A stretch of DNA of 64,000 bases from Epiperipatus broadwayi. Lineage: Eukaryota; Onychophora; Udeonychophora; Euonychophora; Peripatidae. The position numbers and the translations under genes are program-made. The stretch is taken from positions 5,608,834 through 5,672,833 of the forward strand of contig JAQFVV010006270.1 in NCBI GenBank assembly GCA_028023455.1, given 5' to 3'. Shown piece after piece: positions 13,643-25,960 of this stretch; position 1 is the first letter of the stretch, and every line of letters begins with the position of its first letter. The notes below the pieces were generated by a model. It worked only from the letters and a program-made list of their open reading frames with translations. It ran no database searches and was not told where the DNA came from.

Positions 13643-16600
13643 TTAAGTCACCATAAAGCATACTTCCTGGAAATTTGTATTATTCATGTGTTGAAAGGTG
13701 TTATTTAATAATAGTGGACTCTAGTATGTCCAACAAATTGAAAAACACATAGACTGATCTTATGATCTGATATTGCCTTTGTATTTTTAAAATTTTACTG
13801 AACATTCTTAACCTTTTTTAATGCATTTATGTTACGCTAATAGGAAATCCAAGTCTCATTTCCATACAATAAATTAGGTAAAGTAATAGCTCCCTATATA
13901 GCAAATTTAGCTGTAGCGATTATTTTATTTTAAAGGAAAAATACAATCATAAAGACTCATATCAAAAAAATTTTATTTACATTTTACAATATTTTTACAA
14001 CTTATTTCAACTAACAGCATTTTTTTTTTAGCAACATTAGAAAATATCAGATTATGTTTGAAGACAGCCTTAAATCCTAAAGTTTTTTTAAAGTAATGTA
14101 TTGAATAAATATTTTCCCCCTAAACTCCAATTTCATTATAATGAAGATCTCGCAATAATAATTCTTGACTATATGCATTTAATATTCTAGACAGAAAATA
14201 TTCCTATATGCCTCAGACAATTCTCCAAACTTAATAAAATTATACATTATGTACAGTATACATAATATTTTAAAATAAACTTTAAATACTTTTCATTAGG
14301 ATATATCTTTATGACATAATAAATACAAAAAAAAAAAACTTTTAACTTAATAGTGTATATTGTAATAAGATAAAGAATGAATAAAAGACTACCATAAAAT
14401 AAAAAACAAATATTTATAATTTACTAATATTATGCAAATTAAAAATGTCAAGGTATAAATTCAATTCTCATCCTAACAATTCTCCTAATGACAAGCACAT
14501 CAAATATATAGATCACAAGATTAATGGCTCAAGCTAACTTATACCAACAAAAGTATAACATGAGATGAAAATGGTTAAGGCAAGGATACAGTATTAATGA
14601 ATTTATACATATAATTTTTTTGTAATTTTAACACAAATAAATTATAAAACAAAATAACAGTCAAAAACAACAACAAAAAATAAACAAAATAGGTAAGATT
14701 TTGTATAAACGCTGAAGTTCTTTTTTCAGTAAAATTTTTTATCTGGTTTGTGGGGGTGACTTAAAATAAATAATATAATCAAGATTTTTTTCATATTAAG
14801 TATATCTTTAGTAAATAATTTATTTATTTTTAAATGGCTTATGGCTAGAATTTATTCATTATCATTTATACTTATTCAAACACTAATAGACATATTAATA
14901 TTATATCACAATCATTCCTCATGGACATTTGGTTTTATTTGTTAAAATCTGTTTTATCTATGAACTCGAGCAGAATTCCTCAATGACTTTCTGTTCAATA
15001 GTAACTGCTAACATTAAAAGAAACTATTTCCACAATTTTATATATAATTTAATATATATATGTCACATTACTTACATTCTAATGTGAAAGAGGAATTCTA
15101 ACTATCAAACCAAGATCTACAAAAAAATCACTTCATTTGTAATTACCACCTTCTATGTTGAATATAAAATAAATACGGTTCCATTTCTTTAAATGTAATT
15201 AATAAGCACTATTATTTTATTAGATCTATATGATATCTAACCCACCCTAGGCCTTATTTAGTTTATGAAACAATGATGTCTACTTTAAAGTTGTACTAAA
15301 ATTCATAGTTTCTAATCTTATAAATGAAAAGGTTGTGCACTTATTAATATAAACTATTAAATATCTGCCCTCAGATAAACATTCAAAATATACAAATAGG
15401 AATCATTTTTTATCATCAATTTAAAATATACCCAATTTCAAAGAAGAGATATCTGTTTTATTCTTGGAATAATATTGATATTATAATCTCTCTTTTTGAT
15501 AATGGTTTACTGAAATATACAATAAAGTAATGATGTGTTCCAGGCATGTCTATTCCATTTATGTTAATGTATAATTTCATGGAAATCATATAAGCAAATA
15601 TAAGTTATTATCTGTATTAAAAGTTTACATATATCACAGTATGAAAGAATGTGTGTTGGTTAATTGAAAATATATTTTAAATTTCATCTTGAAGATATCA
15701 TTAGCAAAATTAAAAGATTTTTTTTAGGTAAAATATAAATTATAATTTATCAACTTAATCTTTCATAAGCTATTGTTGGTTGCAAATTACAATAAATATT
15801 CAAAATTTTATACATTTTTTCAGTAGCAAGATATGAAAGTTTCCAATGAATTATTATTTCAAAATTAATTTCCAGAAGATAACATTATTATATTACTATT
15901 ATCTTAAAAAAAAAACACACAGTAATTTGTTTATGCAGATATATATTTATCTTAAAGTTAAAATTTAGATTTTTATTATACATTTGAAAATAAATAAATA
16001 TGTGACCTAATGTTTATGCTTTGTTAAGTAAGAAATGGTACAGTTCATTTATTATGTGAGAACTAGTAATTCCAGGCCTGAAAAATGAAATTATGTGCAG
16101 TTTCATTTTTTAATTATCAGCCAAATGAACTATGATAATTAAGATATATATATATAATTTTAATTTTGTGAGAAATGTAATAAAACTACTACTAAACATG
16201 TTAATTTTAAACATCCATCAAAATTCATAATTTAGGAGTAAACACAGATTGAATATTTTTTATATTTAAATGTATTTTTCTTTTATGATAATGAGCTTAT
16301 TTTCTCAGGTTCGTGAAAATTATACTGAACAAAAACCACAAAAATTGATAATGTTGATTGAGTCAATTATAGAGTTAATAAATGTAGCAATGATTAGAAA
16401 TATATACATAAAAACTGCTCAAAACTAAAACTGAACAATATTTCAATTTAGCAGTATGAAAGCAAAAAAAAAGTAATAGAAACTCACACTTTAATTAATT
16501 ATAGTCCACAAGATAAATTTTAATTCTTTGTTCTTCCTATTTAAAAGAAATGGAGAAATGAAAAAAGATTTTCTATAAAATCACAGTACAAAAAAAAAAA

Positions 16601-16950
16601 AAAACGTATTATTAAAATAGTAAACAATTGCAAATTTCCTTAATAGCATTCAGATTCTCATTTTACCATAATTATGAGCTGCTATTGCGATGATGTATAT
16701 GTTAAAAATAAATTGCAAAGAATATACTAAACTTATTAAGCAAATCAATAATACTTCAAAAATAAAAATATTACTTCTCTAAAACAATATTTTTTTGATA
16801 AATTATATTTTCCTCTTTTTCTAACCACTAAAACTATTGATTGTTTGTCTAAATTCTGGAACTACGAAATTAAATGAAAGTAATTAATTATCAAAAAATA
16901 AATTGTGTAATTTAATAAGAGTAGCAGTTCTCGATTCAATAAAATGTAGC

Positions 16951-18137
16951 GGTACTTTAGTATTAGATCTTGCAACAGAGTATGTATTAGACTTGCTGCG
17001 CCTTTTCACATTTGTATCAATCCGCTGATAACTTTGTAATCTTGTGATCTGACCAAAATAATGTGTACAAAGATCTTGTATATAATATTTTTCGCAAAAT
17101 TGGCAAATAAAAAAAAAATAGTAACGTGCACACAGATCTTGTACATAATATTTTTTTAAGATTTACAAAGTTATCGGTGATTGATACGAATGTGAAAAGG
17201 TGCAGCATGTCTAATACATGCTCTGTGTCGCAGGACTAATAAAAAAAACCTAAAAGTATAAAAAATATTGAAAACAGCATTTTAAAACAAATATTGAGAA
17301 ACAAATGGATATTAAAGACGATTTTGAAACAATTTTGAGGAACAAATGGACATTAAAAAAACTGATTTTTAAAGTATAAAAAAAATATTAAAAAACACCA
17401 TTTTAAAACAAATTTTGAGTAACAAATGGATATTAAAAAGACAATTTTAAAAACAATTTTTAAGGAACAAATGGATATTAAAAATTACCATTTTTAAAAT
17501 ATAAAAAAGATTAATAACAGGACTTTAAAACAAATTTATATGACTTTCACACTAGCAACTTTAAAATGTGTAATGATATAAAACTCAATATTAAAAACCA
17601 ACATTTTAAATCCCATAAAAATTGATTTGCGATGATGCCATCATGCAAAAAAATGTTAATTTAAATACGCACAAAACAATCACTAAATTATAATTTTTTT
17701 AAATACTATTTACAAAAACATAAAATACACACATATACTACTTACTGTGTAATATATAACAAGAATTGTCACATTGAAGTCACAAATTTGATGTTTAACA
17801 CACATAAAATGGAGATTTGAACTGAAAATTTCCCCTCAAAATGGAATTTTATTGAACACATGGATTGCACAGAGTATGCAGAGATTTTACACAGAAATGC
17901 TAATAAACTTTTTTTTTTTTTTAAAGAAAGAAAAAAATACACAAAAAAGAAATATAAATTCTGGACAATAACTGAAAAAAAAAGACCCATTGATAAGAAT
18001 AAACACAATTTCACAAAAGATCGAATAACATCACAGCGATTACATCATTTCAATTTGATGTCAGCACAAGACTACACATTTATTGCGGATGTGAAAAGGC
18101 CTATCTCCCCTACGTCGCAGGTTTAATACCAAAGTAT
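16951..18137. mobile_element. Composite TIR element with nested inverted repeat
   Basis: The left end (GGTACTTTAGTATTAGATCT) and the inverse of the right end (GATACTTTGGTATTAAACCT) match, and both are followed inward by GCCTTTTCACAT. Just inside the left end is a second inverted pair (about 16,970-17,039 and 17,163-17,235, 130-bp spacer) built from the same terminal motif. It looks as if a terminal piece was duplicated in inverse orientation. The interior holds AT-rich tandem repeats and poly-A tracts. No transposase is seen. Confidence 0.6.
17255..17530. repeat. Degenerate AT-rich tandem repeat
   Basis: The phrase AACAAATGGAYATTAAA recurs near 17300, 17341, 17421 and 17466, each preceded by TTTTGAG/TTTAAG-like sequence. 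The spacing is irregular (41-80 bases). It lies inside the 17-18.1 kb TIR element. Confidence 0.7.
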
Positions 18138-19134
18138 CAATGCAGCTTGATCATCAAGTCATTTGCTTGTCTTAACAGTTAAATATTTATTGATAAAATT
18201 TCATTATGAAAAATTCCGTAATTACATGAGAATAAATTAATGTAAATTCCATCTAATTGCAATTAAGAAAAAAAAAGGGAATACAGCAACTTTACACGTC
18301 ATCCTGTCGAAGGCATAATGCTTAATTTTCTATTTATTATTTCAATTGTTTTCGATATTTTCATTTTCTACATTTTGACCACTTATGTAGTTTCTTTATC
18401 TTAATATCAAATTGGCATAAAAACAATAGATTATCTAAGTGCTTAATACATAATTTTTATTACAGTTTCAAGCCTTTCTCCAACACAGTAGACAAATTCA
18501 TACCTCAAAATATTTTTTTTTAATTATATATTTATTTCCTCCCAATTTTATCTTTAATAATGGACACACTATGTGAGCATTTTATTTTTTCCTTTTGCTA
18601 AGATATAAAAATTTATAATAGATCATTATTTGAAAACTGTTTTACATAAAATTATTTACTGCACGACTATTATCGTCAAAATAAGAAATAAAAAATTAGT
18701 TATAATTTGTGCAAATAATTACCTACTTAGATATATACATGTATACATAAAAGTGGCACAAACATGCAATTGATATTTAATTGTGTGTTGAAAATTTATA
18801 TTGGCTTGGATGAATTATTTCAAAATTATTTTTCAGAACATGAAATTATTACACTTACTATCTTCAGCAAAAAAAAAAAATTAAACAGTCCATCCAAAAA
18901 ATTGCTTACGTTTGTGTATATTTATACATTGAAACAGATATGTATCAATGTTTTATATTTCCTCTTTCAAATGTTATTTTTAATAAAGATTTGTAAACAT
19001 ATTATTGGGTAGTCTAATCAAAAATAATATCCTTTACATGTCAACACTATATTATTCTATTTACAATTTTACAAGGAAAGTAATAATTCTTTTATAAAAT
19101 ATTTTCTTAAAACTTATCAATTAAAATTATAATT

Positions 19135-19204
19135 TATGAATATATATAAAATTGATAATTTTAAAAATGTATGAATATATATAAAATTGATAATTTTAAA
19201 AATG
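19135..19204. repeat. 35-bp perfect tandem duplication
   Basis: Two head-to-tail copies of a unit starting TATGAATATATATAAAATTG (19135 and 19170) are identical. This is a local slippage-type repeat in intron 2. Confidence 0.9.
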
Positions 19205-20149
19205 TTTAAATTATTTTTTACTTTTATTTTCTCAGTTTAATTTGTTTTTTATGATATATAATCTTTATCGCATTATATTTAATGTTTGCATCATATAAAC
19301 CGAAATTATTGTGAAAATTCAATTTTCAACCAAATATTTAAAAATTCAAGTCAGCTGTAACAAAGTAAAAAATTTCAACACCGTTTGTTTTTTATTAAAA
19401 AACATATAATGGATTGTCATTCACAGAATGTTTAAATGGTCATTTTTCATTTATTCAGTAGTGGAATTCAAACAATATAGTCAAAGATATAGAACGGGGA
19501 TCATTTACACTTCAATTAATTATGTTCTGGTTGTCCATTTAACTACTATTTAATTTTATTTGTTCACAATTATTTCCTTGACTACATTCAAGGGGACAAT
19601 GGAATACCATCATCATCATCACCTTTAATCAATCTACACCTAGTATATTTTTTTCAGTTAAACAATATCTTCATAGGATTATAAATTACACCTAAATGCT
19701 ATTTCCAATTAAAAAATATCAGACTAAAAAACAATTTTAAATATACATCCCTCCCCACTTTCTCATCTGCAAGCATGAATTAGTTTAAACTTATTCGCAT
19801 GAAAAAAGATGAAATTACCAACATACAAAATGAATTTTAACAATAAACAAAAGAAATTTTTGTAATTAAACAATTATCACATACATATTTAAATAACAAG
19901 CAGCAGATATCAATTGTGACTTGATATTAGAAAATAAATATAAATTGTTTAGAATTAATTAATAAGAATAAGAAAATAGTAATGGTTTATGACAATTAAT
20001 ATAAATAATAAATGAAATAAAATTTTATCTTATCTAAAATTATTAATTAATTAGATTGATCTTTAAAAAATCCTGGTACTATGTTTAGGAGAATTTAATT
20101 GTTAAATGTATATACATAACATTGACAAATATTAAGATCATAATATCTT

Positions 20150-20560
20150 TATGGCAGGGGAGGCAATTCTTGTTATGATAGGTATAACGAAATAGGACAT
20201 AAGTTGCCCACCAACTCTTTTTTTCCTGCAGACAGGCAACAGGTGATCTTCTACAGAACTCCCACGAACCAGAGTCCAAACAGCATACAATGGGATTTTA
20301 ACACTGCATTCTTCCTGGTTTCATTTTCTTCACAAATTTTGTCATCATAGAATGCTGGCAATTAACAGTTCTTTAGCTATAATTGTTCCCAGATCAACTT
20401 CTGTATGTAGTAGGAATAATAGAATGAACACCAGAATGACTTGAGCAGGAACAAAAAGAGCTGTATCACCAGAAAGCCAGAACAAAAAAGAGCTGTGCGC
20501 AACACCTACCTATATACCCCATAAAATTAGAATACTGCCTGTCCAATCAAAATTTGTTTG
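20150..20560 (-). mobile_element. Possible LTR remnant
   Basis: This block is less AT-rich than its surroundings. On the minus strand it has a GGTATATAGG box followed by the repeated phrase CAGCTCTTTTT, and later CTACTACATACAG near a TCTGGGAACA. That resembles a promoter and the end of an LTR, but I find neither a paired LTR nor flanking duplications. The 64-codon ORF across it has no recognisable domain. This is a weak call. Confidence 0.22.
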
Positions 20561-21649
20561 ATCAATCTTTTTATATATATATAACAAAATGAAGTGATGA
20601 TATACTATGCTGAAAGATTAATTTATTTAAAGCTTAGCACTGCTTTCGACCAGGTTGGTCATATTCTTAGAACTAATAGATTTAATTTAAATCATTAACA
20701 AGATTATTTTTTCATTCAATATAAATAAATTACAGGAACTATAAGTTAAATCAAAAAAAAAAATTTTGATAAAGCATTAAAATATAATAAATTCTAATAA
20801 TTCTACTTTTTTTTTTTTTTTTTTTGGTCACTATTTTTATGACAGAGAGTCAGATAAAATAATTCTTCCTTATCTTTTAAACAATATCTGTTAATTAAAT
20901 GATTATTTATTTAGTTACAACTTTTTTTTTTTTTTTAATAAATTGCAAAACAGCAATATATTTTCATGAAATAGGAATATATTCAAAGAACTACATTGAT
21001 TTATAATTATTACATTTCAGACTATAAAAATTAACTTTTTTGGAATTAAAATTTTTGTAGTGACAAAAATAGATAACTAATCTTTTCTTTTTTAAAAAAC
21101 TAAAAATCAATTATGTCAACTTAAACTTTAAAATTAGTTTCATTTTAAATTAGTTATTTACCATGCCATTTTAATGATATTACAATATTAATATAGTTGA
21201 CCTCAAGTCACAGCTATCAATTTATTTTAACACTAAAGAATAAGACAGGCTAGGTTGCTTAAGATTATATTTTATTTCATCTTCCATGTTAATCTTCAAG
21301 CTTTTTTGATATTAAATCTAATTCAAGCATAAAATGTCAGTAATTACAAGATTCCCTTATTCTTTTTTTAATAGTTGAAAATTTTAAATATGAATCATGC
21401 TACTTTGTTTCTGAAAGATTAGTTGTTTTATATTTTACTTAGATAGGAATTTTATTCATTATTTAATAGAACAATTTCTTAAGCATGTTTTTCTCATTTT
21501 ATAAATCATAATGTAATTAATTTTTATATAATCTGAAAAATTTATATAGAAAATTACTTTTAGTAAAAGCACAATGTTACAATCAACTTCTAATAAAGCA
21601 TATTAAAGGCAATTAAATTTATGCTATATATAATTTAATTCCAACTTAC

Positions 21650-21913
21650 TTCTGCAGGTGGCGGTCCTTCTACAGTCATTGATACAATATTTTCACCTCT
21701 CAATAGAACTAAACCCAAAACCCGTTTTTCTTCTCTTTCAGGCTGTTTACTATTTTTTGGTTTAATCACACGAAATTCTTCACAATCTCCTAAAATCAAG
21801 TTCATATGTTTGTCAAAGGCCTTAAATGTGCCAATAAAAGTCCGGCTATCCTGCAGAATGACACGCATTCTGTAGTTAATATGCTGGAGCATCTTGTTAT
21901 TCTTACCCACTGT
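21650..21913 (-). CDS. SNRPB: SmB/B' exon 2 (Sm fold)
   Basis: This exon encodes 88 residues starting [10 protein letters not shown] and ending EGPPPAE. It contains the complete Sm fold: Sm1 with the strand around [20 protein letters not shown], the [22 protein letters not shown] Sm2 region, and the basic KPKNSK loop between them. The MNL and RGE residues that contact the U-rich Sm site of snRNA are present. The acceptor is a long pyrimidine tract plus TAG at 21,914-21,916, and the donor is GTAAGT right after the GAA codon. The in-frame ATG or GTG inside this exon is not the likely start. Animal SmB proteins begin MTVGK or MTIGK, and a separate exon supplying just the ATG exists at 43.28 kb. 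Lengths and spacing match the family with no indels. Confidence 0.97.
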
Positions 21914-22528
21914 CTAAAAGAAAAAAAAAAGCATAAGCATAAAAAAATACAAAAATATTACAATAATTTTTAAAATTCTTAATGATAATTCAGTAATATA
22001 AGTCAGCAACTCTATTATGAGTGGTGCATGGTATTTCATCATTAAATCTAGTTAACTCTAAAAATATATATTTTAACAAGACCCTAAACTTTAATATATA
22101 ACTATCAGTAAACAAGTGTACAAATTTAATTAGTTGTTGATAACTATTCCAAGAATATTTTCTACTCAACAATAGTCAATAATAAAGTTATATCACTTAT
22201 AACAAATTATTTGGAAAATTAATAGCTATTCAAAGAAAAAAGTAGACGTATACACTAAAAATTAGTGGTTTTTATTTAATAATGCTTTTGATCCCCAAAA
22301 AATATTTATCATAGGCATTACAATTAAGACTTAAATTGCATTAATTATAAAATATACAAATGACTTATCTGAACTGGTTATTTTTAAAAATTTTGACAAT
22401 TACCCAAGCACTGCATGGGCCATTTGTTGGGAAAATCTAAGAGATCTATGAAGAATACATACATTCACTACCAAAATAATCATGACCATTAAAAATAGCT
22501 TTATACATTACTTATCAACTTGATCCCT

Positions 22529-22616
22529 CATATGAATGATGAATAACACGCATACGAATGGTATATAACACGCATGTGGAGGGTGTAGAACATGGATATG
22601 AATGGTGTATAACACA
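22529..22616. repeat. 22-bp minisatellite, four units
   Basis: Four adjacent 22-base units (starts 22529, 22551, 22573, 22595) follow the pattern CATATGAATGGTGTATAACACG with a few substitutions and no indels. Confidence 0.88.
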
Positions 22617-24510
22617 GTTGGGCAAATATTTAGTATGAATACACTTTTATATTGTTTTATTGTTTATTTAAACTTACTCTTTATTAATTGTATTTCAAGT
22701 AACAAAACCAATCCTAATGTTTAGAATGGTTACTTAAATATTATGTTTGTGAATATATTATAAAAGTAGCTAACTATAAAAATATTGTCAGTATAAACAT
22801 TTAATCTGTTAATATCTCATACATAGTACATTAACTGTAAAATCACCTTTTAAATAAAATGATACAATAAAATAAAGACCACTCGTATATAAATAATCTA
22901 CATATAAGATATATTAGTTATATATTTATGCATTCATTCCTATCAGGATCCATTATGATATGCAGCGACACTAATAATCATAACTTACAATAATACATTC
23001 CTGCAGCAGGAATTATTGATTCTCATAAAAAAAAACTGCCAATATATTCAATCTCATTTATCCAATTGCCCATATCCATTAATAATGTAATGCAAAAAAT
23101 TAAGATAACTCATAAATTCAAGTTTAGAAGACATTGCATTTAATAAACAATCTTACATTTATAGGTGTTGTTATTAAACAAAAAGTTGTTAGAAAAAATA
23201 GCAGATAAAGAATATGACATTAAGAATTAAATTGCATTGAATAATGAAAAATTGTTCATACTAAAATTTACCACAATGTCAAGACACTAAATTATCTCAA
23301 AATGGATTTATATGTCTGAATTCTAAAAAAACAGACCATTAATAGGACATTTGGCAGAGCTTTAAAGCTTGACCAAAATAAAAAATCTTTTATATTCTTA
23401 CTGTCATTAACACGACGGACCAATGCGAACATTTATTAACTCTGAGACATGCCTCTTCTGATCTGATGATTATCATAATTTTCAAGACTAGTATTTTAAA
23501 ATAAGGAAGGTATCTTTTTCACTGATCAAAAATTATACTGTTACAAAAGCTAAAATCTATTATCAGCAGTTTATAAGTATTATTCAGAACAAAGAATAAC
23601 TTGTACAAATTCTTTTTATAATCAAAAATCTAAAATAAATGTCATACATCAAATAAAAAATAACATGATATTAGGGAATAAAAAATACCACCAGGTCAAC
23701 AAATGGCAAAAACCAATTATTGTGAAAAAATGTCAAGTTCTACATAGTTATACATTACTAAGTAGAGGACTTGAGATAAAATAATGGATGAAAAAAATCA
23801 TAAGCTAATAAGCAGTAAACTGCATAAGATATAATAGAAAATTGTTCATACTAAAATATTCTTGTATAATAATAGAATTAAAAAATATTAACCTGATTTT
23901 AAATCAAAATACAGCATTAGATGCATCTAATATTTTTACACTATTACAAAGACATGTGAAAAAAAAACAGTAAATAAAAAATATTTACTATTAAACATTA
24001 AATTGTTCTAAATAAGATTATTACATCAAAGTAAAATTGGGAGTTAAATTTATACTGTAATAATAATGTAAATATTGGTGTTCAATTAAATCTTGACAAT
24101 ATTACTATTTGGTGTGACTGTTATACTTTTATATATTCAAAGTACAAACTTATGATTGTTTAAATATAATTTATCCAAACCACTTCAAACACTTTTTCGC
24201 AAAAACCTTTTATTGTACATATTATACACACACCCTATGTTTAGATTGTCCTGCAATCTCCTTCAGAGCCAGTTTACTTTAAACCCTTAAAAACCTTTTG
24301 GTTGTTTTCTCATCCCTGGTGTTCGCCACAGGATGGTGTTGATGCTAATCATAAACATATACATATAACGATTCCGGGGCCAGACCTAAATGATCAATTT
24401 GATCTAAAAAGATCTGATTTCTTAGATTTGTAATAAAATATTCTACTAACTAATACTATTATATAATGTTAGTTTTTTCATTTTTGTAAATGTTTATTAA
24501 TCTTATCTTG

Positions 24511-25390
24511 TTTTTGAGTTTGTGGGTTTGTGTCTTTAAAGTTACAGTGTTCTTCTAACTTTTTTTTTTTGGACTTTATGTGTATCTTTTTAAAGTTACG
24601 GTCTTTTTTTTTTGCAAGAGTAAATCAATACTTTTATTCAAAATCAAGACGTAATAAGTCAATATTTATTAATCTTAGATTGTTTTTGAGTTTGTGTGTG
24701 TGTCTTTAAAGTTACGGGGCTGTTTCTCATTTTTTTTGGACTTTATGTGTGTCTTTTTTTAAAGTTACGGTATTTTTGGTCAAAAGTAAATCAATCATTT
24801 TATTAAAAAAGCAATACGTAATTCTAAATCTATCAAAAGTAACGTCATTTATATACTACAATTTAGAATTGATACCCGACTACTATTAGTTAAGGACCGT
24901 CATTGAAAGACTCAATTGAAAAATGATACTCGACTAATTTCCGTTTTCTTTTTTTGGGGGACAGTAATCAATCAGAAAGTGGGTTGTTTTTGTTAACTCT
25001 GTCTATATAAAAAGGGTACCGTTATTGAAATACTAAATTTAAAAATGATAGCCGACTAATTTGTGTTTCTTTTGACAGTAATTAATCAGAAAGTGGGTTT
25101 CTTTTTTTTTGGTAAATCTTGTGTATATATATAATAAAAATAAAAAAAAACGTAATTCAAATACTCCATTGAAAAAACCAAACCCCGTTGAATTTGCTTT
25201 TTTTTTTTTTTTAAGACAGTAATTAATCAGGAAGTGGGTTGTTTTTGTTAGTGTGTAGATATAAAAATTAATCTTATTTTGAAATAATAAATGTAACAAA
25301 AAAAAATAATAATACCCGACTAATTTTCTTTTTGGACAAGTAATTCCTAATAATTAGACACTGGGTTGTTTTTGTTTGTGCGTACATATA
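24511..25390. repeat. Two adjoining minisatellite arrays inside the 24-26 kb element
   Basis: The first array has two units of about 172 bp (GTTTTTGAGTTTGTG at about 24,509 and 24,681; TTTAAAGTTACGG repeated). The second has about four units of 115-145 bp, each with GACTAATTT, GACAGTAATTAATCAG and AGTGGGTTGTTTTTG (last motif near 24,977, 25,091, 25,235 and 25,352). Poly-T length differences explain the uneven spacing. Confidence 0.8.
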
Positions 25391-25715
25391 TATATAGCAA
25401 AAGTAACTGGTCACGGACGAATTCTCGCGAACAGTATTTTTCGCGTGATCCTTGAAATTTTTTCTGTTCCGCACCCTTAAAAGCAATTTTTGAGGGTTAT
25501 CCATTCGTAATAGAATCTTCAGGAAATTATTACTAAACTTACAATAGTAAAGTAAGTTACAACACATTAAAAAAAATAGACATCTTATCAAATTTTAAAA
25601 AACTACGACTGCTTCAAATACACACACTCTCACGCGAAACTACAGAGAAAATAGATATTCTACTATTACGAGAAAATGATGAACAAAATTAACTACTACG
25701 GCAGCCAATCAAGGC

Positions 25716-25960
25716 ATTTCTTTCTCTTTGCTTTTAGCATAGAAAAAAAAAAAGCCATAACCGGCAGTCGTCGGGAATTCTTTCTGTGTTTTATCATAGA
25801 AAGAAGTCTCATTTGTGTTGGCTTCTGTCGCCGCCACCGCCTCCGTCCAACATAACGTGAGGACTCTTTTCTGCGTTTATAACGTAGAAAATTTCCGCTT
25901 TTGTTGGGTGAATGCCGGTGAAACGGTATATTTCTAGGAATTGACCTAGAAATAGCGACA
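25716..25960. repeat. Run of four similar small hairpins
   Basis: Four hairpins follow one another. Three share a TTTCT...AGAAA theme: TTTCTGTG/CATAGAAA near 25,783, TTTTCTGCG/CGTAGAAAA near 25,866 and TATTTCTAGG/CCTAGAAATA near 25,930. A weaker first one lies near 25,720. Spacing is about 65-85 bases. The loops and flanks differ, so the stems look better kept than the sequence around them. Confidence 0.6.

Larger units (their letters stand above)
400..21649 (-). other. SmB intron 2 (about 21.2 kb)
   Basis: The donor is GAA|GTAAGT at 21,649-21,644 and the acceptor is a T-rich tract plus AAG at 400. Recognisable contents are listed separately: ribozyme repeats near 2.4-2.8 and 5.5 kb, a SINE at 9.2 kb, a TIR element at 10.1-10.9 kb, a mariner relative at 12 kb, a piggyBac MITE at 12.8-13.6 kb, a TIR element at 17-18.1 kb and an LTR-like piece near 20.3 kb. 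In 400-2,400, 2,810-5,160, 5,660-9,170, 13,650-16,940, 18,140-20,140 and 20,570-21,640 I see only AT-rich sequence with homopolymers, (TA)n runs and chance ORFs, and no supportable gene. Confidence 0.85.

Noticed and set aside
17860-18126. 88-codon plus-strand ORF and its minus-strand partner
   Set aside because: Both lie in the AT-rich interior of the 17-18.1 kb TIR element with homopolymer runs and no domain.
21635-21910. Using the internal start in exon 2 as the SmB start codon with the ORF running to a stop
   Set aside because: The reading past the GAA codon into VSWN crosses a GTAAGT donor, and the family N-terminus needs Met-Thr from upstream, which exon 1 supplies.
22529-22616. Short CRISPR-like array
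   Set aside because: Units are contiguous with no spacers and the context is an animal intron; it is a minisatellite.
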